Origin: Polyangiaceae bacterium
GTDB lineage: Bacteria > Myxococcota_A > Polyangia > Polyangiales > Polyangiaceae
NCBI GenBank assembly: GCA_022447485.1
Contig: JAKVCH010000108.1
Location: forward strand, 1 to 8,626
Length of the DNA: 8,626 nucleotides
Direction: 5' to 3'
Position 1 is the first letter of the stretch. Each line of letters starts with the position of its first letter. The notes beneath the pieces were generated by a model. It saw only the letters and a list, made by a program, of their open reading frames with translations, did not search any database and was not told where the DNA came from. Shown piece by piece: positions 1 through 6,440 of this stretch. The position numbers and the translations under genes are program-made.

Positions 1-437
1 ATCCAATCGCAGGCCTTAATGACGTCGAGGTTATGCTCAATCACAACCACGCTATTCCCCCCATCGACTAGGCGCTGAAGCACCTCAAGCAACTTTTGAA
101 CGTCCGCAAAGTGAAGGCCTGTCGTGGGTTCGTCGAGGATGTAGAGAGTGTTTCCTGTTGCCTTTTTCGCGAGCTCTCGAGAGAGCTTGATGCGTTGGGC
201 TTCGCCGCCTGAGAGAGTGGGAGATGGCTGGCCGAGGTGAAGGTAGCCGACGCCGACTTCTACGAGTAGCCTGAGGGGAGCGGCAATATTGGGGTGCGCT
301 GCGAAGAGCTCGAGAGCCTCTGCAATCGAGAGCTCAAGAATGTCGGCAATATTCTTACCACGGTAGCGAATATCAAGCGTACTATCGTTGAACCTGCGGC
401 CTTTGCACTCTTCACAGGTCACATAGACATCTGCCAA
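1..437 (-). CDS. uvrA: UvrA C-terminal part, continued in a shifted frame and cut by the left edge
   Basis: Reading the minus strand from the homopolymer with one T removed restores family sequence without a stop to base 1. ADVYVTCEECKGRRFND supplies the second CxxC of the C-terminal zinc finger. It is followed by the second ABC signature LSGGEAQRIKLS, Walker B TLYILDEPTTGLHF and the H-loop region VVVIEHNLDVIKACDW. These are the catalytic elements of the second nucleotide-binding domain, so this is the rest of the same protein and not a separate gene. It has no start codon of its own. About 146 codons are in the window and the last few tens of residues lie beyond the left edge. The clean frame argues for a very recent mutation or a sequencing or assembly error over an old pseudogene. 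Confidence 0.92.
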   Translation of the reverse strand, partial: MADVYVTCEECKGRRFNDSTLDIRYRGKNIADILELSIAEALELFAAHPNIAAPLRLLVEVGVGYLHLGQPSPTLSGGEAQRIKLSRELAKKATGNTLYILDEPTTGLHFADVQKLLEVLQRLVDGGNSVVVIEHNLDVIKACDW

Positions 438-2709
438 AAAAATGCATTTCTACCTTCCTGACACCATCACCCTGGCAGGCTTCACAGCGGCCGCCTTTCA
501 TATTGAAAGAAAACCGACTTGGGGAATAGCCACGGGCTTTCGCTTCGGGGATTTCAGCAAAGAGTTTACGAATATCGTCGAAAACTTTCACATAGGTTGC
601 AGGGTTTGAGCGAGGGGTACGACCAATCGGTTTTTGGTCAATATCAATCACCTTATTCAATTGCTCCAGACCATGAATACGCTTGTGCTCACCAATGGTG
701 TGGCTGCCGCCATGAAGTTGGTGAGCTAAAGCGGGGAAGAGGATTTCGTTGATGAGAGTACTCTTTCCTGCACCCGAGACGCCTGTGACGGCTGTGAATA
801 CGCCGAGAGGAATCGTCACATCGATCTTTTTGAGATTATTCGCGGAAGCGCCTTCGATGGTCAGGGTTTGCTTAAAGTTCCGGCGTTGAGGGGGTAGCGT
901 GATACTTTTTCGACCAGATAGGTACGCGCCTGTCTCGCTTTTGGTGCACTTTTCGAGTGCTTGGGGGGTGCCGGAAAAGATGAGTTCGCCGCCCTCTACG
1001 CCTGCGCCTGGGCCGAAGTCGACGACATGATCGGCGGCGCGAATGGTGTCTTCATCATGTTCGACGACGACCACAGTGTTGCCTATATCGCGCATGCCCT
1101 CCAGGGTTTGGATAAGCCTGTCATTATCTCTTTGGTGTAACCCGATGCTCGGTTCATCGAGTACATAAATCACTCCTGTCAGTTCCGAGCCAACCTGGGA
1201 GGCGAGGCGTATCCTTTGGGATTCGCCGCCAGAAAGGCTAGGGCCAGGCCGATCAAGCGCTAGGTAGCTGAGTCCAACACGCTCAAGAAACCCGAGGTGG
1301 CTATTTACCTCCTTTAATATTTCTGCGGCGATTTTTTGCTGGTTTTGGTTGAGCCTCAGGCTTTTGAAAAATGCCAGCGCGTTGCTGACCGTTAAAGCGC
1401 TCAACTCGTCGATCGACTTGCCTTGGACCATGACGGCGCGGCTTTCTCTCCTCAGGCGAGTCCCGTTACAGGAGCGGCAGACACCTGTGCCAAGGTATTG
1501 AGAGTGACTCTTTTTCGCTCTCTCCGATTGACTCTCGCTGAGGCGACGCATGAGGCGAGGTAGAACTCCCTCCCAGCGCACGTTGAATTGTCCTCCACCT
1601 GTCTTTGACTCCCAAGTGACCGGATAGCGTTTTTCGCCCGTGCCGTACAAGATCGCTTCTCTGACCTTTTTCTTGAGCTTAGAAAATGGAATATCGAAGG
1701 GCACCGCTAGGTGCCTTAAGATCTGGTAGCGCGTCCCATTACCCCATCCTTTGGTCTTCTTTGAGATATTGATTCCCCAGGGGGCGACTGCTCCCTCGTC
1801 GATGGTGAGTGATGGATCCGGTACGACCCGATGAGGATCCATAGCCAACTGGGTGCCTAAGCCGGCGCAGTCCGTGCACATCCCTTGGGGGCTATTAAAC
1901 GAAAAGCTTTGGGGAGTGAGTTCTGGGTAAGATTGCCCACAACAGGCAGCACTTCGGGAGAAGAGTTTGTCGTAGCTCTTTCCTCCACCGCGGCTGACCA
2001 TGGCAATCAGCTCGCCCTTACCTTCGTCGAGAGCCTTTTCACAGCTTTCATTGAGTCTTGATTGGGGTGTCTGTCCAATGACGAGGCGGTCAATCACAAT
2101 TTCGAGATCGTTCTTTTTTCTCTTATCAAGAGCTTCTAATTCTTCGCTATCAACAATTTCTCCATTGAGGCGTAGGCGGACGAAGCCTTTTCGCTTGGTC
2201 TCGGCAATGAGTTCTCGATGTTCGCCCTTTCGATTTTTGAGTTGAGGGGCGAGTAAAACCACACGACTATTGGCGGGCAGGAGCGTTAGCTCTAAGGCAA
2301 TTTGCTGAGCGGATTGCCCTTTGACTTTTTTTCCACATTGTAGGCACAGTTGCTGACCAACTCGAGCATAGAGCAGGCGGAAGTAATCGGCGATTTCGGT
2401 GATAGTGCCGACGGTCGAACGGGGGTTTGAGCCTGCTGTTTTCTGTTCAATAGAGATCGTTGGGGCAAGCCCCTTCATCGCGTCGTATTGCGGTTTATCC
2501 AATCGTCCGAGAAATTGCCTGGCGTAGGCAGAGAGCGATTCGACGTAGCGCCTTTGCCCTTCGGCGTAGAGGGTATCAAAGGCCAAGGATGATTTTCCAG
2601 AACCTGACACACCGGTAAAGACGACCAATTTCTTTTTGGGTATCTTGACCCGAATCGACTGTAGGTTGTGTTCTTCAGCGCCGCTGATGAGGATATGGTC
2701 GAGCTCCAT
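412..2709 (-). CDS. uvrA: UvrA, excinuclease ABC subunit A, N-terminal ~757 residues up to a frameshift
   Basis: UvrA is the ATPase that finds bulky DNA lesions and loads UvrB in nucleotide excision repair, acting as a cytoplasmic dimer. Visible in order: Walker A GVSGSGKSS (residues 33-41), zinc-module cysteines (C278/C281; C411/C414), ABC signature LSGGESQRI (492-500) with Walker B IYVLDEPSIGLH, second Walker A GVSGAGKST (643-651), and the first half of the C-terminal zinc finger, CEAC (742-745). The frame then leaves the family sequence after VEMHF (residue 757) and stops at 412, about 180 residues short of a usual 940-residue UvrA. The missing part lies in another frame at 1-435, so the gene is frameshifted at a T7 run (mRNA sense). 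The ATG at 2707-2709 fits the family N-terminus (ISGAEEHNL follows). No Shine-Dalgarno is evident before it, and no alternative start is visible just upstream in frame. The first zinc module is also odd, with adjacent cysteines C256-C257 instead of CxxC. Confidence 0.95.
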   Translation of the reverse strand: MELDHILISGAEEHNLQSIRVKIPKKKLVVFTGVSGSGKSSLAFDTLYAEGQRRYVESLSAYARQFLGRLDKPQYDAMKGLAPTISIEQKTAGSNPRSTVGTITEIADYFRLLYARVGQQLCLQCGKKVKGQSAQQIALELTLLPANSRVVLLAPQLKNRKGEHRELIAETKRKGFVRLRLNGEIVDSEELEALDKRKKNDLEIVIDRLVIGQTPQSRLNESCEKALDEGKGELIAMVSRGGGKSYDKLFSRSAACCGQSYPELTPQSFSFNSPQGMCTDCAGLGTQLAMDPHRVVPDPSLTIDEGAVAPWGINISKKTKGWGNGTRYQILRHLAVPFDIPFSKLKKKVREAILYGTGEKRYPVTWESKTGGGQFNVRWEGVLPRLMRRLSESQSERAKKSHSQYLGTGVCRSCNGTRLRRESRAVMVQGKSIDELSALTVSNALAFFKSLRLNQNQQKIAAEILKEVNSHLGFLERVGLSYLALDRPGPSLSGGESQRIRLASQVGSELTGVIYVLDEPSIGLHQRDNDRLIQTLEGMRDIGNTVVVVEHDEDTIRAADHVVDFGPGAGVEGGELIFSGTPQALEKCTKSETGAYLSGRKSITLPPQRRNFKQTLTIEGASANNLKKIDVTIPLGVFTAVTGVSGAGKSTLINEILFPALAHQLHGGSHTIGEHKRIHGLEQLNKVIDIDQKPIGRTPRSNPATYVKVFDDIRKLFAEIPEAKARGYSPSRFSFNMKGGRCEACQGDGVRKVEMHFFGRCLCDL
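436..442 (-). other. Frameshift site in uvrA: 7-base homopolymer where 6 are expected
   Basis: The plus strand reads gcc-AAAAAAA-tgc, so the uvrA mRNA reads CAU UUU UUU GGC. Six U residues would give CAU UUU UUG GCA, that is H-F-L-A, which leads into the conserved ADVYVTCEEC sequence. One extra base therefore explains the whole break. It lies inside the C-terminal zinc finger, between its CEAC and CEEC pairs. Confidence 0.9.
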
Positions 2710-2864
2710 AGGTGTCGAAGATTGACATGTGCACGGCAGTGGGTCGAGGTCCTTTATTTCGAATTGGGGCTAGGAATAGTGCAAAGGCCACTCCCTCTTC
2801 CAAAAGCATATCCACCAAAAGGCGCGCCAGAATAAGCTCGCCATTTGGTGACGGTTGACGGCCT

Positions 2865-3164
2865 TTATTCGGGAGAGTGGCCCGCGCAGCCATCTTTGGA
2901 TTTGCACTCGCTCTTTTGCTCGCAACCTTCCTCTCCTTTACAATCAGCCTTAGCGTCACCCTCGCCTTTGCAACCTTCTTCCCCTTTGCAGTCAGCTTTA
3001 GCATCACCTTCGCCTTTGCAGCTTTCTTTTCCTGCTTCGCCAGCGTCCCCAGCAGCATCGGCGCTCGTTGCGTCTGCTGCCGGTGGCCCGGAGCCGCCAC
3101 AGGCAGCCGCGAGTAAGCCAGTTGCCGCTGCAGCGGCTAGCTGATTTGTGAATGAAATTTTCAT
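2865..3164 (-). CDS. Small Cys-rich repeat protein, putative lipoprotein
   Basis: This 99-residue protein is of unknown function. Residues 1-22 look like a lipoprotein signal: a hydrophobic, alanine-rich stretch ending GLLAAAC, with C22 as the candidate lipidated cysteine. After a Gly/Ala/Asp linker comes a Lys/Glu/Asp/Gly-rich region with seven cysteines (49, 59, 65, 75, 81, 87, 93). Their spacings are 10-6-10-6-6-6. The 16-residue unit KGEGDAKADCKGEEGC occurs twice, and ECKSKDGC is a degenerate further copy of DCKGEEGC. The ATG at 3162-3164 is preceded by a good Shine-Dalgarno, AGAAGGGA, about 6 bases away. The two repeat copies differ only at third codon positions, which supports translation in this frame. 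The composition recalls Cys-rich metal-binding peptides of the HvfA/bufferin kind, but no modifying enzyme (MNIO/DUF692) is nearby, so a metal-binding role is a guess. The gene lies 155 bp upstream of uvrA and is divergent from mutH. Confidence 0.75.
   Translation of the reverse strand: MKISFTNQLAAAAATGLLAAACGGSGPPAADATSADAAGDAGEAGKESCKGEGDAKADCKGEEGCKGEGDAKADCKGEEGCEQKSECKSKDGCAGHSPE
2922..3017 (-). repeat. Two tandem 48-bp units inside the Cys-rich protein gene
   Basis: Bases 2922-2969 and 2970-3017 are tandem copies of a 48-bp unit encoding 16 residues. They differ at seven positions (unit bases 10, 13, 19, 22, 28, 34 and 40). All seven are transitions and all fall on third codon positions of the minus-strand frame, so both copies encode the same peptide. 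Confidence 0.9.
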
Positions 3165-3177
3165 ATTTTTCCCTTCT

Positions 3178-3192
3178 GCAGGCTTTTCCTGC
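3178..3192 (-). promoter_or_regulatory. Small inverted repeat just before the ribosome binding site of the Cys-rich gene
   Basis: In mRNA sense the sequence is GCAGG-AAAAG-CCTGC, a 5-bp perfect stem with a 5-base loop. It ends immediately upstream of the AGAAGGGA ribosome binding site of the small Cys-rich gene. It could affect translation, but a stem this short may be chance. Confidence 0.2.
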
Positions 3193-3396
3193 CTGAGTAC
3201 CTTTGGGCCGGTTTAATCGAGCCACAACGAGCAAGTGCTTTCGGCCCGGTTTGAGGCTGATTTATTTATTCCTTGGCTTTACGCCACAGCGCCAGCGGCG
3301 GTTTCAGTCCGAACGGTGAATCTTTTTGGCCTACTCTAGCTTCGGCGCAGATAGGTGTATGCTGCCCAGGTGCCGAAAGGTGAAAAGACGAGTTGG

Positions 3397-4071
3397 ATGA
3401 CCGAACCGACCAGCGAGACCGAGTTGCTAGAACGAGCCAACAAGCTCGCTGGTCTCGCTTTGGGAACGCTTGCCGCTCGGCTGTCGATTCCCGTGCCCGA
3501 AGATCTCAAGCGCCAAAAAGGCTGGGTCGGTATGCTTCTCGAGAAGGCGCTTGGGGCTGTGGCGGCCTCGCGAGCTGAGCCCGATTTTCTGCAATTAGGT
3601 ATTGAGCTGAAGTCACTGCCTGTCGATCACCGGGGCCGCCCGGTAGAATCGACCTTCGTCTGCTCGATTGCTCTTCCAGAGATTGCGGATATTGAATGGG
3701 AAGAAAGTCGGGCCTGGAAGAAATTGCGACGCGTTCTTTGGGTGCCGGTGCAGGGAAAGAAAGAAATTGCTCCAGCGGATCGGGTGATCGGCGCTCCGCT
3801 TCTATGGTCGCCGGGAGAGAGCGAACGCATGGTCTTGCGTAGCGATTGGTTGCAGTTGAGTGCCATGATTGCAGAAGGCAGAACTGCTGAGATCACTGGA
3901 CACTTGGGAGAGGCCTTACAGGTGCGTCCGAAGGCGGCTCGAGGAAGTAGTCGTCGCTTAGCTTTTGATGAAGATGGTGCCATCTATGACGAGCAGCCCA
4001 AGGGCTTCTATTTGCGTCCCTCTTTTACAAGAGCTCTTCTTGAAAAGCACTTTGTTCTGCCCCACGAATAG
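3397..4071 (+). CDS. mutH: MutH, DNA mismatch repair endonuclease
   Basis: MutH nicks the unmethylated strand at hemimethylated GATC sites after MutS and MutL recognise a mismatch. The 224-residue product (229 in E. coli) aligns over its full length with E. coli MutH as I recall it. Matching stretches include LKRQKGWVGMLLE, the PD-(D/E)xK-type motif DFLQLGIELK (D63, E70, K72, with E49 as the likely further metal ligand), RPVESTFVC, KLRRVLWVPV, GAPLLWSP, LQVRPKAA and the end GFYLRPSFTRALLEKHF. No key residue is missing. The ATG at 3397 fits the E. coli N-terminus, but its ribosome binding site is weak. In-frame GTG codons at 3355 and 3370 are alternatives. It is the only plus-strand gene here, divergent from the Cys-rich gene and convergent with the extensin-like gene 27 bp away. 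No clear terminator is visible in that gap. GATC sites occur in the gene itself, for example at 3502-3505. Confidence 0.95.
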   Translation: MTEPTSETELLERANKLAGLALGTLAARLSIPVPEDLKRQKGWVGMLLEKALGAVAASRAEPDFLQLGIELKSLPVDHRGRPVESTFVCSIALPEIADIEWEESRAWKKLRRVLWVPVQGKKEIAPADRVIGAPLLWSPGESERMVLRSDWLQLSAMIAEGRTAEITGHLGEALQVRPKAARGSSRRLAFDEDGAIYDEQPKGFYLRPSFTRALLEKHFVLPHE

Positions 4072-4098
4072 ATGGCATTTTACCGGCGAAGTTTGCCT

Positions 4099-4968
4099 TT
4101 ACCTGGGGTTTTGTGGGTCCAGCGGTACGGATACGTGCAGGTGATCGCGATGATCAGCATTGTAGTCGGGGGTGAGGAACTCTTCGAAAACACGACTCAT
4201 TTTCCAGGCGCAGGATGCTCGATTGAGGGGGCTTTTCCCAGGGCACCCTTCATTACGTAAGAAGTCAGTAGTGACCGAGTAGAGCTGACCGTCGATTTGT
4301 ACTTCGTGAATATCGATGGCGAGTCCGTGAGCGTGATGACTGAGACGTCCGCTGCGGGTTGTGCGGTAGGAGTAAGCGCCGCTAAAGCGAAATTTCTCAA
4401 TCTTATTCTTTCGGAAAAACTCTTCTTGTTGGGCGAGGGTCAACGCTAGACGACAGTCGAGCTTTAAGGGCGCATTCCAAGAATTATAGAACTCGACGCC
4501 ACCGAGTTTTCCTTCGACTTGAATAGGGGTCTTCACGCCGCGCAAATGGTCAAGGGTCTGAAAGACAACGCCGAGTGCTCGCAGTTTTCGAAGACATTTA
4601 TTTCCCATCGCTTGTTCAGCGAGAGAAGCAGTCGGGGTACCTGTTGTTTTAGAGTAGCCCCCCGTCGTGACTTTCGCAGGCAGCGTTTGGGTCGGTTGTG
4701 GGCTTGTCTTCGTTTTCTGCGCAGCATGCTTCTGCGCTTCCGGCGAAAATTCTCTTCTTACCCCATTGCCCACTGGAATCGAGTTGATCTGCGCCAAGTT
4801 CGCTTCTGACGGATGCTGACCACTCACCTGGGGCGGCCAGGCGTAGCCGGTTGTTTGCGCATCTGCGGGAGGGCGAAAACCATGCTGGCTTGCCGGGGCA
4901 CAGCCGCTGGCCCAGAGAGACACAAGCAGAAGAGTACTCAAAAGAGTAAGAGCTGAACGCGAACCCAT
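4099..4968 (-). CDS. Extensin-like lipoprotein with putative LAS-type zinc peptidase fold
   Basis: The 289-residue product starts with a short basic end and a hydrophobic segment ending WASGC, a lipobox with C23 as the lipidated residue. It is therefore probably anchored in the outer membrane or periplasm. Residues ~25-115 are a low-complexity Pro/Thr/Gln/Ser linker. From about residue 120 the C-terminal domain matches the bacterial extensin-like family. It has four cysteines (125, 172, 242, 253) placed for disulfides, the motif SHHAHGLAIDI (210-220) and the end DHRDHLHVSV (272-281). The S-x-H-x6-D plus H-x-H pattern is that of LAS zinc peptidases such as VanY and MepA, with H212, D219 and H278 as likely ligands. 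Peptidoglycan hydrolysis is therefore plausible but inferred. The gene follows truD by 57 bp on the same strand, so co-transcription is possible. The ribosome binding site before the ATG is weak. Confidence 0.85.
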   Translation of the reverse strand: MGSRSALTLLSTLLLVSLWASGCAPASQHGFRPPADAQTTGYAWPPQVSGQHPSEANLAQINSIPVGNGVRREFSPEAQKHAAQKTKTSPQPTQTLPAKVTTGGYSKTTGTPTASLAEQAMGNKCLRKLRALGVVFQTLDHLRGVKTPIQVEGKLGGVEFYNSWNAPLKLDCRLALTLAQQEEFFRKNKIEKFRFSGAYSYRTTRSGRLSHHAHGLAIDIHEVQIDGQLYSVTTDFLRNEGCPGKSPLNRASCAWKMSRVFEEFLTPDYNADHRDHLHVSVPLDPQNPR

Positions 4969-5025
4969 GGGATAAGAATGCGCCCGTAGTCATTTTTTGG
5001 AAAAGAAAACCGCAACTTCAATAAG

Positions 5026-6303
5026 TTAGGGTGATCTGGTGTCTTCGCTGGAGCTCGGATTGTTACGCCGCTCGCGCTCTTCTGTGGGGGCGCCTCGCGG
5101 CGTAAAATAGGGTTGTTGGGTGAATTCACGAGCTATTTGAGTCGCGAAGGCACCGGATGGAAGACTGAATTCCAAGCAAAGCCGTCCATCCGTTTGAGTG
5201 ACTACCAGACCTTCAGGGAGAAGCATCAAGTCCCGGCGGGTGCCCGGAGCGAGTTGATTGAGTAGGTCGAGGTCTTCCTGATCGAGGCCCATCCATCTTG
5301 CTGCCTCTAATTCAAGCTGACGAGCCTCGCCTTCGTTCTGAACGGTTTTCCTTCCCCACATTGCGCCGGTAGAATGAATATCTCCCTCGAGGACTCGTTG
5401 CGCAGCTTCTTGCGCGTCCTCCACGACAAAGTGGCTACCTGTGCCATTGAGACGCATGACCTCTCCGATGAGAGCTGGGGACTCATTCTGGAGCCTCAGG
5501 GAGATGTAGCGATTAAATAGTTCGGATTGAATCACGCTGACCAACATTTTGGGGTCGAGGCCCCTTTGGCCTGACTTTCGCCTGCCTTGTCGCCTTCTTC
5601 CTTTTGCTTTTCCTCGGTTTTCTTTGGACGCTGCCGCAAGAGGCTGGGTGCTGTCCTGGGTGCTGTCTTCGGCGCTTTCTTGGTTCTTACGCAGCCAACG
5701 AAGAGCCTCCTCGAGGTTACGCCCCTGACGCCCGAAACGTTGAGGGCCGTAATAATTGGCGATGCCCTTCGTGGTGAGGGCTTCGATCAACTCAGCATAG
5801 TCGTCTGGATTTGTTGAAGCGGTGTCGCACAGGCGGATACGAAAACGATTCCCAATCAGGTGACCTGTACGCAATTTATTGCCGTGGCGGGTGTGCTGAA
5901 GAATCTTGATCTCATCTCCGAGATCCCATCCAGAAGGGTCAGCCTTGGAAAGTAGAGAGAACCATTGTTTGGTTGTGGCATTGCGGTCTTTCATGCCAGC
6001 CATGCCAATATCGCGAGGAGTCACTTGGGCAACCCGAGACAGACGACGCACCACTTCTTGAGAATTGACGCCGGTTTTTTCTATCCAGAGGTAGAGGTGT
6101 TCACCTGCACCACTCGGTTCGTAGGCAGGTATTTCTTCGACGAGGAAGTCCGCCGGCTCCTCTCCGATTCGACCACCTGGAGCTCTCAGTTGAGGATAGG
6201 TCAGGGGAGGTTCAAGAGGTAGCTGTCCGGCCGAGGGGGAGTTGGCCTGCCCTTGCTGGTCCGATTGGCTAGCCCCTTCAGGTGGAGCCGTTGGATTTGT
6301 CAT
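5026..6303 (-). CDS. truD: TruD, tRNA pseudouridine(13) synthase
   Basis: TruD converts uridine 13 of certain tRNAs to pseudouridine in the cytoplasm. Family motifs in the 425-residue product: EEPADFLVEEIPAY near the N-terminus (48-61), GMKDRNATTKQWFSL (103-117) with D106 as the catalytic aspartate, NYYGPQRFGRQGRN (183-196), the insertion-domain sequence STGAMWGRKT (311-320) and the C-terminal LPSGAFATQIAREF. The first ~33 residues and the last ~25 are Gln/Ser/Pro- or charge-rich additions beyond the core. Residues ~208-248, between the LRWL helix and the SVIQSELFNRYISLR helix, form an unusual acidic-then-basic segment ending in many Arg/Lys. It could be a loop that touches RNA. The ATG at 6301-6303 has no strong Shine-Dalgarno (AAGCCCC precedes it). 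The gene lies downstream of a 17-bp repeat array and the phosphatase gene on the same strand, and upstream of the extensin-like gene. Confidence 0.95.
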   Translation of the reverse strand: MTNPTAPPEGASQSDQQGQANSPSAGQLPLEPPLTYPQLRAPGGRIGEEPADFLVEEIPAYEPSGAGEHLYLWIEKTGVNSQEVVRRLSRVAQVTPRDIGMAGMKDRNATTKQWFSLLSKADPSGWDLGDEIKILQHTRHGNKLRTGHLIGNRFRIRLCDTASTNPDDYAELIEALTTKGIANYYGPQRFGRQGRNLEEALRWLRKNQESAEDSTQDSTQPLAAASKENRGKAKGRRRQGRRKSGQRGLDPKMLVSVIQSELFNRYISLRLQNESPALIGEVMRLNGTGSHFVVEDAQEAAQRVLEGDIHSTGAMWGRKTVQNEGEARQLELEAARWMGLDQEDLDLLNQLAPGTRRDLMLLPEGLVVTQTDGRLCLEFSLPSGAFATQIAREFTQQPYFTPRGAPTEERERRNNPSSSEDTRSP

Positions 6304-6309
6304 GGGGCT

Positions 6310-6338
6310 TCTATAGGTGGCTTCCGGCCTGGTCCCAA
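6310..6338 (-). promoter_or_regulatory. Possible sigma70-type promoter directly before truD
   Basis: On the minus strand TTGGGA (6333-6338) and TATAGA (6310-6315) are separated by exactly 17 bases. Each matches the consensus hexamer at four of six positions. The -10 box ends only 6 bases before the truD ATG, so initiation here would give an almost leaderless transcript, which agrees with the weak ribosome binding site. The evidence is the pattern alone. Confidence 0.25.
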
Positions 6339-6343
6339 CCCCT

Positions 6344-6438
6344 CGCAGCGGGAGCGGACTAGCAGCGGGAGCGGGCTAGCAGCGGGATCAAACTAGCAGC
6401 GGGAGCGGACTAGCAGCGGGATCAAACTAGCAGCGGGA
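6344..6438. repeat. 17-bp tandem repeat array, five full units plus a partial one
   Basis: The units start at 6344, 6361, 6378, 6395 and 6412, with a 10-base partial copy at 6429-6438. Two types exist: AGCAGCGGGAGCGGACT (first, second and fourth units, with one substitution each in the first two) and AGCAGCGGGATCAAACT (third and fifth). The 34-bp pair 6361-6394 recurs at 6395-6428 with one mismatch, so the array grew at least partly by doubling a two-unit block. It fills most of the 137-bp gap between the phosphatase stop codon and truD, ending 2 bases from that stop. Seventeen is not a multiple of three and TAG recurs in the array, so it is not a coding repeat. Confidence 0.95.
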
Positions 6439-6440
6439 AT

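Noticed and set aside
2710..2864. Gap between the Cys-rich gene and uvrA searched for a LexA-type operator or terminator.
   Set aside because: No CTGT-N8-ACAG-like site and no stable hairpin with a T-tract were found by eye.
2675..3100. A 141-codon minus-strand ORF overlapping the Cys-rich gene and the first 35 bases of uvrA; its tail (ELILARLLVDMLLEEG) looks helix-like.
   Set aside because: It is the shifted frame of the Cys-rich repeat gene and reads through as Lys/Ala-rich low complexity. The third-position bias of the 48-bp repeat supports the other frame. No ribosome binding site is seen for the tail alone.
2845..3144. Plus-strand ORFs across the Cys-rich gene, including hydrophobic-looking frames.
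   Set aside because: They are antisense images of the 48-bp repeat; the seven differences between copies are synonymous only in the minus-strand frame of the Cys-rich gene.
4072..4260. A plus-strand ORF whose ATG directly follows the mutH stop codon, suggesting a coupled gene.
   Set aside because: Nearly all of it is antisense to the conserved C-terminal domain of the extensin-like gene, and no protein-like features are visible.
6344..6438. Repeat array considered as a CRISPR array or origin iterons.
   Set aside because: Units are contiguous 17-mers without unique spacers, no cas or replication gene is nearby, and there is no adjacent AT-rich melting region.
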